A stretch of 35,076 bases of DNA, from positions 22,681 through 57,756 of the forward strand of contig DBXF01000006.1 in the NCBI GenBank assembly GCA_002309295.1, written 5' to 3'. The position numbers were made by a program, and so were the translations under genes. The stretch is from Bacteroidales bacterium UBA1219. Its GTDB lineage: Bacteria; Bacteroidota; Bacteroidia; Bacteroidales; P3. The notes under the pieces were generated by a model. The model searched no databases. It had not been told where the DNA came from and saw only the letters and a list, made by a program, of their open reading frames with translations. Shown here piece after piece: positions 1-6,405 of the stretch. Each line of letters opens with the position of its first letter. Position 1 is the first letter of the stretch.

Positions 1-156
1 AACTTCGACCGCTGCTGGGAAGGCACTATGAGCGACATCCTGTTCGACCCCGAATACTGCCGCAACATCACCCTCGACATCCGCTACTGCCTCTTTATCA
101 TCGACAAATTCGCCGGTGCCACGAACCTTATCAGCGAACTTGATATTGTCAAATAA
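1..156 (+). CDS. 3' end of an unrecognised protein (partial)
   Basis: An open frame enters at the left window edge and ends at a TAA at 154-156, giving 51 C-terminal residues that include CRNITLDIRY and a hydrophobic stretch LFIIDKF. Codon use is GC-rich at third positions, like dapD downstream, so this looks like a real native gene and not a chance frame. I do not recognise the family from this tail. It runs in the same direction as dapD but is separated from it by 196 bp of hairpin-rich DNA, so I would not assume a shared operon. Confidence 0.7.
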   Translation, partial: NFDRCWEGTMSDILFDPEYCRNITLDIRYCLFIIDKFAGATNLISELDIVK

Positions 157-195
157 AACTTCAACATCGAAAAACACTAAAAAATCACTAATAAT

Positions 196-281
196 ATGTG
201 TCGGAGACACATGCTCTTAATAACCCCAGACGCAGTCTGGGGTATATGAAAAACCTCTAAAAAAGCATCTCTGAGAGATGC
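196..281. repeat. Three consecutive triloop hairpins upstream of dapD
   Basis: Three perfect inverted repeats, each with a 3-nt loop, lie within 86 bp: ATGTGTC-GGA-GACACAT (196-212), ACCCCAGAC-GCA-GTCTGGGGT (223-243) and GCATCTC-TGA-GAGATGC (265-281). The first and third are each followed by GCTCTT. They differ in stem sequence but share architecture. They may be REP-like elements mobilised by a RAYT transposase (one lies 1 kb away) or structured leader RNA. None has a T-run typical of a plus-strand terminator; the third is followed by TTTTTT when read on the minus strand. Confidence 0.75.
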
Positions 282-352
282 GCTCTTTACTAAAGTAAAA
301 AAACAAATTTTTGTCTATTTCGTGTTTTTAGATGTTTGATAAATAAATTATT

Positions 353-1162
353 ATGGAACAGCAACTTATAGAACAGGCGTGGAACAATCGCGACCTTCTG
401 AAAAACGAAGTAGTGCGTGCTGCAATACGCTCCACCATCGAAAAGCTGGACAAAGGTCTTATCCGCATTGCCGAGCCTAAGGATGGTCAATGGATTGTAA
501 ACGAATGGATTAAGAAAGCCGTGATACTGTATTTCCCCATCTGCGACATGCACACCATAGAGCTACCGCCTTTCGAGTTCCACGACAAGATAGCCCTGAA
601 ACACGACTTCGCCTCGCAGGGCGTGCGTGTGGTGCCTCACGCCATAGCGCGTTACGGCTCCTATCTCGCCAAAGGCGTGGTGATGATGCCCTCTTACGTA
701 AACATCGGAGCCTACGTGGACAGCGGCACTATGGTGGACACTTGGGCCACTGTGGGCTCGTGTGCGCAGATAGGCAAAAACGTACACCTGAGCGGCGGCG
801 TGGGCATCGGCGGCGTGCTGGAACCCGTGCAGGCAGCACCCGTGATAGTGGAGGACAACTGCTTTATCGGCTCGCGCTGCATTATTGTGGAGGGCGCACA
901 TATCGGCACCGAAGCGGTGATAGGGGCAGGCGTGGTGATAACCGGCTCCACCAAGATTATCGACGTAACAGGCAGTGAGCCAAAGGAATACAAAGGCTAT
1001 GTGCCTCCCCGCTCCGTGGTGATACCCGGCAGCATACCCAAACGTTTCCCCGCCGGTGAGTACAACGTGCCCTGCGCCCTTATCATAGGCCAGCGCAAAC
1101 CCTCCACCGACCTCAAGACCTCCCTCAACGCCGCCCTCCGCGACTACGGGGTGGAGGTATAA
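353..1162 (+). CDS. dapD: 2,3,4,5-tetrahydropyridine-2,6-dicarboxylate N-succinyltransferase
   Basis: DapD transfers succinyl from succinyl-CoA to tetrahydrodipicolinate in the succinylase branch of diaminopimelate/lysine synthesis and acts as a cytosolic trimer. The 269-aa length matches the family (about 270). An N-terminal helical domain (about 1-85) is followed by a left-handed beta-helix of hexapeptide repeats (about 90-230), seen in runs such as MMPSYVNIGAYVDSG, the family hallmark MVDTWATVGSCAQIG (127-141) and GVGIGGVLEP (149-158). The ATG at 353 gives the full N-terminal helical domain. The gene stands alone: upstream is the hairpin-rich spacer and downstream, after 47 bp, a transposase-like gene. 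No TAnnTTTG promoter is obvious upstream. The assignment is secure; the only alternative would be the closely related acetyltransferase, which is shorter. Confidence 0.96.
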   Translation: MEQQLIEQAWNNRDLLKNEVVRAAIRSTIEKLDKGLIRIAEPKDGQWIVNEWIKKAVILYFPICDMHTIELPPFEFHDKIALKHDFASQGVRVVPHAIARYGSYLAKGVVMMPSYVNIGAYVDSGTMVDTWATVGSCAQIGKNVHLSGGVGIGGVLEPVQAAPVIVEDNCFIGSRCIIVEGAHIGTEAVIGAGVVITGSTKIIDVTGSEPKEYKGYVPPRSVVIPGSIPKRFPAGEYNVPCALIIGQRKPSTDLKTSLNAALRDYGVEV

Positions 1163-1209
1163 GGTGTTGGTATGAAATGATTTGGTGAGTGTAGCTGAAT
1201 TTATTAAAA

Positions 1210-1851
1210 ATGTCTTCCGATTTATTCTATAATCGTTACCGCGTACCTTCTGCTAGAGCAAAATGGCATGATTATGGCGGTGGTGCCTATTTCATAACAA
1301 TTTGCACAAAAGGCAAGGAACATTATTTTGGCAGGATATCTAACGGCGAGATGCAATTGTCGACAGTTGGTGAATATGCTAAACAATGCATCGAACAAAT
1401 ATCGCAACATAATCCATATGCACATGTACCATTGTATGTGATAATGCCAAACCATATTCATTTAATTGCGTTTATCGACGCCACCACCCCCGTAGAGACG
1501 GTGCATGCACCGTCTGAAAACAACAACGAATTTGTAGAGACGGTGCACGCACCGTCTGAATATTTGGAGACGGTGCATGCACCGTCTCTACAGACAACAA
1601 ACAACAGATGGAAAAATGACACAGTCGACGAACAAATGCAAATGATTTCGGAACAAAAAAACAGATTGTCATATTCTATTGGTAATTTCAAATCTGCCGT
1701 TTCACGTTTTGCAACACAAAACAACATCCAATTTGCTTGGCAGACACGTTTTTACGACCGTGTTATTCGTAACAGAGAGGAGATGAACCGCATTGCCAAT
1801 TACATTGAAAACAATGTGACACAATGGGAGTTTGATTATTACAATAAATAA
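1210..1851 (+). CDS. REP-associated tyrosine transposase (RAYT, Y1/HUH family)
   Basis: This 213-aa protein belongs to the IS200-like Y1 transposase superfamily, in the domesticated-looking RAYT branch that lacks flanking IS ends. These enzymes nick and join single-stranded DNA at REP hairpins. The metal-binding HUH motif is PNHIHLI (His82, His84). The C-terminal signature AWQTRFYDRVIRN (176-188) and NRIANYIENN (193-202) match RAYTs; by recollection of the E. coli RAYT, Tyr198 is the likely catalytic tyrosine. Between the HUH half and the C-terminal half sits an insert of roughly 60 residues containing ETVHAPS three times (96-102, 110-116, 120-126), each encoded by a DNA palindrome. The HUH motif, Tyr and frame are intact, so the gene looks functional. 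It is AT-richer than dapD, consistent with accessory DNA. Confidence 0.88.
   Translation: MSSDLFYNRYRVPSARAKWHDYGGGAYFITICTKGKEHYFGRISNGEMQLSTVGEYAKQCIEQISQHNPYAHVPLYVIMPNHIHLIAFIDATTPVETVHAPSENNNEFVETVHAPSEYLETVHAPSLQTTNNRWKNDTVDEQMQMISEQKNRLSYSIGNFKSAVSRFATQNNIQFAWQTRFYDRVIRNREEMNRIANYIENNVTQWEFDYYNK
1496..1588. repeat. Three in-frame palindromes inside the RAYT gene
   Basis: The 20-bp palindrome AGACGGTGCATGCACCGTCT occurs at 1496-1515 and 1568-1587 (22 bp with its flanking G/C, 1567-1588), and a variant with a CA-to-AC change at the centre (AGACGGTGC-AC-GCACCGTCT) at 1538-1557. Starts are 42 and 30 bp apart, both multiples of three, so the reading frame is kept and each copy encodes ETVHAPS. 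Such palindromes are the type of substrate RAYTs act on. Confidence 0.9.
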
Positions 1852-1897
1852 CAATTACGCCTTAATTCTTCACATCTTGATAAAGCATAAAATCTGT

Positions 1898-1947
1898 TTT
1901 TCACAAACTGATAATACGAATTTATAGTATTTTCAGTTGGCAAAATT
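1898..1947. repeat. 50-bp repeat copy A (33-bp dyad 1906-1938), distal end of AbiE cassette
   Basis: This segment matches 3324-3373 at 46 of 50 positions and is also clearly related to 3225-3276. It contains an imperfect dyad: AACTGATAATAC, 9-nt spacer, GTATTTTCAGTT (12-bp arms, one mismatch). It lies 21 bp beyond the stop codon of the AbiEii-type gene. Unlike copy B it has no TAnnTTTG on the minus strand (AAATTTTG instead) and no start codon. The stretch 1852-1967 holds nothing else that I can recognise. Confidence 0.8.
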
Positions 1948-1967
1948 TGACAAGTATGCACCATGTA

Positions 1968-2666
1968 TTATTGTGCTACCAGCGGGAATTCTTTGAAAAA
2001 AGACAGTAGCGAAATTGTCTCTTTGCGAAGCTTTGTTTTGGCAAACTTTTTTATATCGCCATCGGTGAGTTCGCCCAGTCCGTTCATAACTGTCTTGTCG
2101 CTAACTTTTTCCAATGTGTCAATACAACACTGCAGGTGTTCCTGCAACGGCAAGCCCATCCTCGATTCCACAATGGCAGCATTTATCGGGGTTTGCGACT
2201 GAAGGAAAAACCAGCAGTCGAACACATCGCGGCCCGTAACCTCGTTCCGGTCGAGAAGTGCGCACAGCTTGTGGGCAAACATATCGGGCTTTGTAAGAAC
2301 TCTCATTTCGATACCCATCAAATTCTTTGTCTCATAATGGTTGTCGAATTTCCGTGTGGAAATCTCCACCTTCAGCTTGCGTTCGTCTTTGCCGTAATTT
2401 AGGACAAATATAGGGCCAAAGAATTTCCGTGCCTCGTCGTCGAGTGTGCCGTACCGTATCAGAATCCGTCGCATTCGATTATAAACGATGTCTTCTTTGC
2501 TGTCGTCCAGCAAGTTAAAATCCAAATCCACCGAAAAACGTGGCAGGTCGTAGAAGAACATCAAAGCGGTTCCGCCCTTGAAGGCCAGAGCATTGGCAAG
2601 TTCAGCGTCTGAAAACACATCTTTCAGAATCTGAAGCATTTGGTATTTGTGTTTGTTCAAGTCCAT
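1968..2666 (-). CDS. AbiEii-type nucleotidyltransferase toxin
   Basis: The family comprises toxins of type IV toxin-antitoxin/abortive-infection systems with a DNA polymerase-beta-like nucleotidyltransferase fold; studied members inhibit growth by modifying tRNA or binding GTP. The 232-aa product has GGTALMFF (31-38), RFSVDLDFNL (43-52, acidic Asp47/Asp49) and KVEIS (99-103, Glu101), followed by the family's RDVFDCWFF helix. All expected catalytic elements are present. The frame is open further upstream, but that extension lies inside the AbiEi-type gene; the ATG at 2664-2666 sits 5 bp after that gene's stop and gives the normal N-terminus, so I chose it. It is translated after its antitoxin partner in one minus-strand operon. 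The assignment to the superfamily is firm; which tRNA or nucleotide it targets is unknown. Confidence 0.88.
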   Translation of the reverse strand: MDLNKHKYQMLQILKDVFSDAELANALAFKGGTALMFFYDLPRFSVDLDFNLLDDSKEDIVYNRMRRILIRYGTLDDEARKFFGPIFVLNYGKDERKLKVEISTRKFDNHYETKNLMGIEMRVLTKPDMFAHKLCALLDRNEVTGRDVFDCWFFLQSQTPINAAIVESRMGLPLQEHLQCCIDTLEKVSDKTVMNGLGELTDGDIKKFAKTKLRKETISLLSFFKEFPLVAQ

Positions 2667-2671
2667 AGCAG

Positions 2672-3244
2672 TTATTTTTTGAACAGCTCTTTTACACGTG
2701 CGGTCAACCGTGCTGAGTTGTAGATTGGCAGAATACGCATAACCTTTTTTTTGTTTATGGGACGCAGGTTGTCGAAATAGCATTCCGAGTGGAGATACAT
2801 TATGTCGAGCAAAGCACGTTCAGGAGTGGCGATATTGATATTGTCGAGCCGTTCGATGCCATTCATATTACATAAAATCTCGCCCTTTATCTGGCTGTAG
2901 CGGAAAGGCATCCCCAACATCTCGATTTCTCGGTTGAGATAACTTATCGATGTGATGGCAGAATCGTACTGGAAAATAACGCCGGCTTTCTGTAGCACAT
3001 ATTCCAACGAGATATATGATGGCACAAACACCAAACCCGCCAACTCCTCTGGATTATAGACGCTTTTGGCATAGATGCCTTTGCGCGGATTCAGCAGCAG
3101 GCCTTTGTGCACATAGTAGTTAAGCCTCTTGGTTAGCGAAATGTCCCTTTTCTCGTTTAGCAGCATTGCCACACTTCGTGTGCTAAAGGCCGTCCTTGGC
3201 GATGAGCCAAGCAAATACATCATATTTATTTGCGAACTGTTCAT
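2672..3244 (-). CDS. AbiEi-type antitoxin / transcriptional regulator
   Basis: This 190-aa protein is the expected partner of the AbiEii-type toxin. The N-terminal part (about 1-65) reads as a winged helix-turn-helix ending in NPRKGIYAK, followed by PSYISLEYVLQKAG, a characteristic AbiEi segment (roughly residues 75-88), and a C-terminal AbiEi domain with TPERALLDIMYL. Characterised AbiEi antitoxins neutralise the toxin and repress their own promoter by binding inverted repeats there. Here a promoter with TAATTTTG (-7) and TTTG (-33) lies just upstream, and 33-bp dyads overlap the start codon and sit 97 bp further upstream, so autoregulation is likely. The toxin gene follows after 5 bp. ATG at 3242-3244 gives a complete winged-helix domain. 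Confidence 0.85.
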   Translation of the reverse strand: MNSSQINMMYLLGSSPRTAFSTRSVAMLLNEKRDISLTKRLNYYVHKGLLLNPRKGIYAKSVYNPEELAGLVFVPSYISLEYVLQKAGVIFQYDSAITSISYLNREIEMLGMPFRYSQIKGEILCNMNGIERLDNINIATPERALLDIMYLHSECYFDNLRPINKKKVMRILPIYNSARLTARVKELFKK

Positions 3245-3276
3245 ACGAATAATTAGTATTTTCAGTTTGCAAAATT
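3225..3276 (-). promoter_or_regulatory. Repeat copy B: dyad over the abiEi start, candidate operator
   Basis: This is the third copy of the repeat seen at 1898-1947 and 3324-3373. The dyad (3235-3267) has the conserved right arm GTATTTTCAGTT and a weaker left arm AACTGTTCATAC (three mismatches) that overlaps the start codon and first codons of the antitoxin gene. It also spans the expected transcription start. Position and symmetry fit an AbiEi autoregulatory operator; that is inference. Confidence 0.6.
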
Positions 3277-3301
3277 ACGAAAAAATTTTGATATGGACAA
3301 A
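3270..3301 (-). promoter_or_regulatory. Bacteroidota-type promoter for the AbiE operon
   Basis: Read on the minus strand, TTTG (3298-3301) and TAATTTTG (3270-3277, fits TAnnTTTG) are separated by 20 bp, the spacing typical of the primary sigma factor of Bacteroidetes. The start codon is at 3244, leaving a leader of about 20 nt. Confidence 0.65.
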
Positions 3302-3303
3302 AA

Positions 3304-3373
3304 AATCGGATTTTATCCGATTATTTTCACGAACTGATAATCCGATTTTATAGTATTTTCAGTTGGCGAAATT
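3304..3373. repeat. Repeat copy C (3324-3373) with adjoining hairpin AATCGGAT-TTT-ATCCGATT
   Basis: Copy C carries the 33-bp dyad at 3332-3364 (two arm mismatches) and ends exactly at the stop codon of the DUF1963 gene. Just before it is a perfect 8-bp-stem triloop hairpin (3304-3322). Copies A and C are closer to each other than either is to B, and together they bracket the toxin-antitoxin module. Confidence 0.75.
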
Positions 3374-4320
3374 CAATCTTGCCAAGCGCAGATAACATTG
3401 TTGAAATTGCGTTGCCGCAGGTCTTCGTGGGTGATGAAAAAATTGAAACAGGCAATCTCATATTTCATTTCCAACCAATAGCAGCAGCATAGCAGAATCT
3501 CGTACGAATCCCAGTTTTTGTCGAGTTCTTCGTAAAAATTTTTATTAGTTACCCAAACACCGCCTTCGTAGCCGCCGAGATACCCCCACGAATCCTCATC
3601 GTAATAATCTTCAATCTGTTCTGCTACCATTTCCCTTTCTTCGTGTGAAAGGGTATTCTCTGCCCATATTACAATTTCCGGGTAATCGTGTCCAACCTTG
3701 AACCATACACTTTTTTCCTCATCAATCTCCATGTCGGCAGGCGGTTCTGCACGGTGCAGATTATTTGTGTAGGGTGTGTAAATCACCTTGCCGCCTTCGT
3801 ACCCCCCGAAGAAATACAACATCCCCTCGTGTGGATAGTGGTTTTCGGGGTCGTGGGCGGCTAAGTCGGGGCAATGCAGCTGCAGACAAAAATACATCGG
3901 CGTACCGTCGTCATCCACAGGCCACGTAAAACCCTCAGGCACATCGGGCAACCCTCCCACTTTACTGCAGCCTGGAGTCGGAATGTTCAACTCATTTGGA
4001 TAAATCTTTATGCATTTGCGACGCATCGCACGCAGTTTTTCCACAGCTTCGGCAACCTTTTTCTTGTCGGGTTTTGATTCGACAAAACCTCTCACCTCGG
4101 CAAGAATCACCACCGCGACGACATATATTATCATTATTCCGATGACAACCCATCCCCAGTTTTGCACAAACTCCGCACCTTGGGGACTGTAACTGGCCAG
4201 CGCCCAAAGCGACAGCGCCACCAGTATGCTCGGCACAAGCGCTGTAAGTATTATTTTCCGATATTTGCTTATAAAAAATCGGGGGTCGCTCATCTCTCTC
4301 TGGGATGCGTTATAACTCAA
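3373..4320 (-). CDS. DUF1963-domain protein with two N-terminal membrane helices
   Basis: The 315-aa product has two predicted membrane spans (about residues 23-44 and 56-74) and a large soluble part with DUF1963 (YwqG-like) features: SKVGGLPDVPEGFTWP (about 119-134), then PMYFCLQLHCPDL and the glycine/aromatic GMLYFFGGYEGG. The function of DUF1963 is unknown; YwqG-type domains are usually soluble, so the membrane anchor is a noteworthy fusion. It is the last gene of the minus-strand gldE-gldD operon, starting 10 bp after the gldD stop. Two ATGs are possible: 4320 and codon 10 (4293); the first is used here because it fits the operon spacing. Its stop abuts repeat copy C, so the accessory cassette begins directly at its 3' end. 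Confidence 0.75.
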   Translation of the reverse strand: MSYNASQREMSDPRFFISKYRKIILTALVPSILVALSLWALASYSPQGAEFVQNWGWVVIGIMIIYVVAVVILAEVRGFVESKPDKKKVAEAVEKLRAMRRKCIKIYPNELNIPTPGCSKVGGLPDVPEGFTWPVDDDGTPMYFCLQLHCPDLAAHDPENHYPHEGMLYFFGGYEGGKVIYTPYTNNLHRAEPPADMEIDEEKSVWFKVGHDYPEIVIWAENTLSHEEREMVAEQIEDYYDEDSWGYLGGYEGGVWVTNKNFYEELDKNWDSYEILLCCCYWLEMKYEIACFNFFITHEDLRQRNFNNVICAWQD

Positions 4321-4330
4321 TTATTATCCC

Positions 4331-4918
4331 TTACTTCCATTTCAGGGTTTCGAGAATGTGTCGGGCGTCGTCCTGGATATAGTTGATAACAGGCTCGAGG
4401 GAGTCGTAGTTGGGGGTGCTGTTGATATAAACGGCTCCGCGGACGAAATTTTTCACGCTGTCGGTGGCCCAGAACTGGAACGTCGAGGCGACCTGCTGAC
4501 CTTTGAGACGCCATGTGTTGGCAAAGACCTTCTCTTCGGGATTGTTGTACGACTGCTCCTCCACTCCCGACGATTTCTGGAAATGCAGTTTCAGCAGCTG
4601 GTAGGCTGTATCCACCTCCATCGCAAGCGAGGCCGGAGTTTTCAACTTCTTGTAACTAAGAAAGATAACGCCGTTGTATTCGGGATAGAGTATGTCGATC
4701 CATTTCACCGAAGGTATGTCCTTTTTCATCACCACCGCTGAATTGGTGGGGTATTCGAAAGTGATGCCCAATGCGGCGGTGTCGTAGGTCTGGTACGACT
4801 TGTCGGGCAGTGTGATGCGGTAATATGTGGTTGGCTTGGGGGCATAGGTCTGACCACTGTCGCAAGCGGCATACACCAATAGGGCTATCAAGCTAATTGC
4901 CAGTATTTTAATCTTCAT
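4331..4918 (-). CDS. gldD: Gliding motility lipoprotein GldD
   Basis: GldD is a lipoprotein required for gliding in Flavobacterium johnsoniae and is retained in non-gliding Bacteroidota that use the type IX secretion system. The 195-aa product begins with a lipoprotein signal ending LVYAAC (lipidated Cys19) followed by family segments such as YYRITLPDKSY, ITFEYP and WIDILYPEYNG, and FQFWATDS and FVRGAVYIN further on. Length matches GldD (about 190). Its start overlaps the end of gldE by 11 bp, so translation is probably coupled; the same gldE-gldD order is known in other Bacteroidota. The exact role of GldD is unknown. No key feature is missing. Confidence 0.93.
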   Translation of the reverse strand: MKIKILAISLIALLVYAACDSGQTYAPKPTTYYRITLPDKSYQTYDTAALGITFEYPTNSAVVMKKDIPSVKWIDILYPEYNGVIFLSYKKLKTPASLAMEVDTAYQLLKLHFQKSSGVEEQSYNNPEEKVFANTWRLKGQQVASTFQFWATDSVKNFVRGAVYINSTPNYDSLEPVINYIQDDARHILETLKWK

Positions 4919-6191
4919 CCTGTGACGGTTTTTCGATGGTTACTTTCACCTCTTCGATACGACGGTTGTCGGATTTCTGTATCACAAAGTTGAGGTTTTT
5001 GATTTTGACGTTGGTGCCGGGCTGCGGTATCTCGCCCACCACTTCGAGGATAAGTCCCGCGAGGGTCTCGGCGTCGCCGCGTACTTCGTCGAACTCCTCG
5101 TCGTCGAGGTCGAGGGTCTTGCAGAAATCGATGATGCTTGTCTTGGCCTCGAATACGAAGGTGTCCTCGTCGAGTTTGCGGAACGGCAGCTCGGTTTTGT
5201 CGTATTCGTCGGTAATCTCGCCCACAATCTCCTCAATGATGTCCTCCAAAGTAACGATTCCCGACGTTCCGCCGTATTCGTCAACCACTATGGCGAGGTG
5301 TATCTTCAGTGTCTGGAATTCGTGCAGAAGGTCGCTAACGCTCTTGGTCTCAGGCACAAAGAATGGCTCGCGCAGCAGGCTTGTCCACGCCTTGGTCTTG
5401 TCCTTGGCCATCACCGAAAGGAGGTCCTTCACGTAAAGTATGCCTTTGATATTGTCCACAGAGCCGTCGTACACGGGGATACGCGAAAAGCCGGTGCTTT
5501 CGTACAATTCCACGACTTTGTCGAGGGGTTCGTCGATGGATATGGCCACGATGTCGATACGCGATTTCATAATCTCGTTCACCACGAGGTCGCCGAAACG
5601 CACTATGCCTTTCAGCATCTGGGCTTCGGTCTCCACGTCCTCACCGCCTTCGGCAATCTCTATCACGTCCGACATCTCGTCGCCGGAGAGAGCGTTGGTG
5701 TTGTTGGTGGTGTTGAACTGCGATTTCATCCACACCGACAAAGCTCCGAAGGGTTTGAACAGCCACGCCAGAAACTGTATGGCCACGGCGTGTTTGGATA
5801 CGATGTCCGACTCCTTCTCCTTGGCGTAATATCTTGGCAACCAATATACAAACACTGCGGCAATGAGCAGATAAACAAAGATTCCGACTATCAGAATAAG
5901 TTTTGCGTACCACGGCCAACTTTCGGGCTGGTTGAGGTATGCGATGAGCAGTCCCAAAAACAACGCAAGGCCTTGGAAAGTGAATGTGGCGAACTCCAGT
6001 GCCGACAGGGTGCGGTCTTCGTTGTCGAGCAGTTTTACCACCCTTGTGGCGGCAGTGGTGCCGGTGTTTTTAATTTCGTCGTATTCGCTGTGGCTGAGTT
6101 CTTCCACGGCGTGGTAGAACATCGATGAAAAAACAGCAAGCAGAAACAGTATTACGGCTCCTGCGGCCATCAATATGTTTGTAAGTAACAT
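4908..6191 (-). CDS. gldE: GldE, CNNM/CBS/CorC-type membrane protein
   Basis: The 427-aa product has the order seen in the HlyC/CorC family: an N-terminal CNNM membrane domain with spans near residues 1-25, 70-90 and 95-120; a CBS pair (about 200-320) containing MKSRIDIVAIS, GFSRIPVYDGS and VVDEYGGTSGIVTLEDIIEEIVGEI (last segment given in part); and a C-terminal CorC_HlyC domain (about 335-420). Adjacency to gldD identifies it as GldE, a cytoplasmic-membrane protein linked to gliding/T9SS function; CNNM proteins are also implicated in magnesium transport. It is the first gene of the operon and has TAACTTTG 36 bp upstream. The first ATG gives the complete first membrane span. Confidence 0.93.
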   Translation of the reverse strand: MLLTNILMAAGAVILFLLAVFSSMFYHAVEELSHSEYDEIKNTGTTAATRVVKLLDNEDRTLSALEFATFTFQGLALFLGLLIAYLNQPESWPWYAKLILIVGIFVYLLIAAVFVYWLPRYYAKEKESDIVSKHAVAIQFLAWLFKPFGALSVWMKSQFNTTNNTNALSGDEMSDVIEIAEGGEDVETEAQMLKGIVRFGDLVVNEIMKSRIDIVAISIDEPLDKVVELYESTGFSRIPVYDGSVDNIKGILYVKDLLSVMAKDKTKAWTSLLREPFFVPETKSVSDLLHEFQTLKIHLAIVVDEYGGTSGIVTLEDIIEEIVGEITDEYDKTELPFRKLDEDTFVFEAKTSIIDFCKTLDLDDEEFDEVRGDAETLAGLILEVVGEIPQPGTNVKIKNLNFVIQKSDNRRIEEVKVTIEKPSQDED

Positions 6192-6226
6192 CTTTACAGT
6201 TGCAAATTCTTTATTAAATTATTATG

Positions 6227-6234
6227 CAAAGTTA
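6227..6234 (-). promoter_or_regulatory. Candidate -7 element for gldE
   Basis: TAACTTTG on the minus strand fits TAnnTTTG and lies 36 bp before the gldE start. I see no TTTG at the usual 19-21 bp upstream, so the promoter call rests on the -7 box alone. The rest of 6192-6405 is AT-rich with no other recognisable element. Confidence 0.45.
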
Positions 6235-6405
6235 CACTATTTTTTCCGTTTTTTTGCGCTTATTTTTCAAAGTGTTTCAACAGCATTATTAAATTGCGGA
6301 TTATCAATGTTTTATAAACCAAATTCGCTAATCTTGCCGTTGCCTACATACTTGTTTTAGTGTATGTTGGATACTGCCAAAGGAGGAAAAAACTGCCATT
6401 TTGCA

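Noticed and set aside
1496..1588. Possible small CRISPR array in the RAYT gene
   Set aside because: The repeats are palindromes with in-frame 10-22 bp gaps inside a coding region, with no cas genes; not spacer-like.
1210..1851. Full IS200/IS605 element
   Set aside because: No tnpB, and no clear left or right end hairpins directly flanking the gene; the protein fits the RAYT branch.
2667..2783. N-terminal extension of the AbiEii-type protein
   Set aside because: The 39 extra codons lie inside the antitoxin gene and have no AbiEii similarity; ATG at 2666 gives the normal start.
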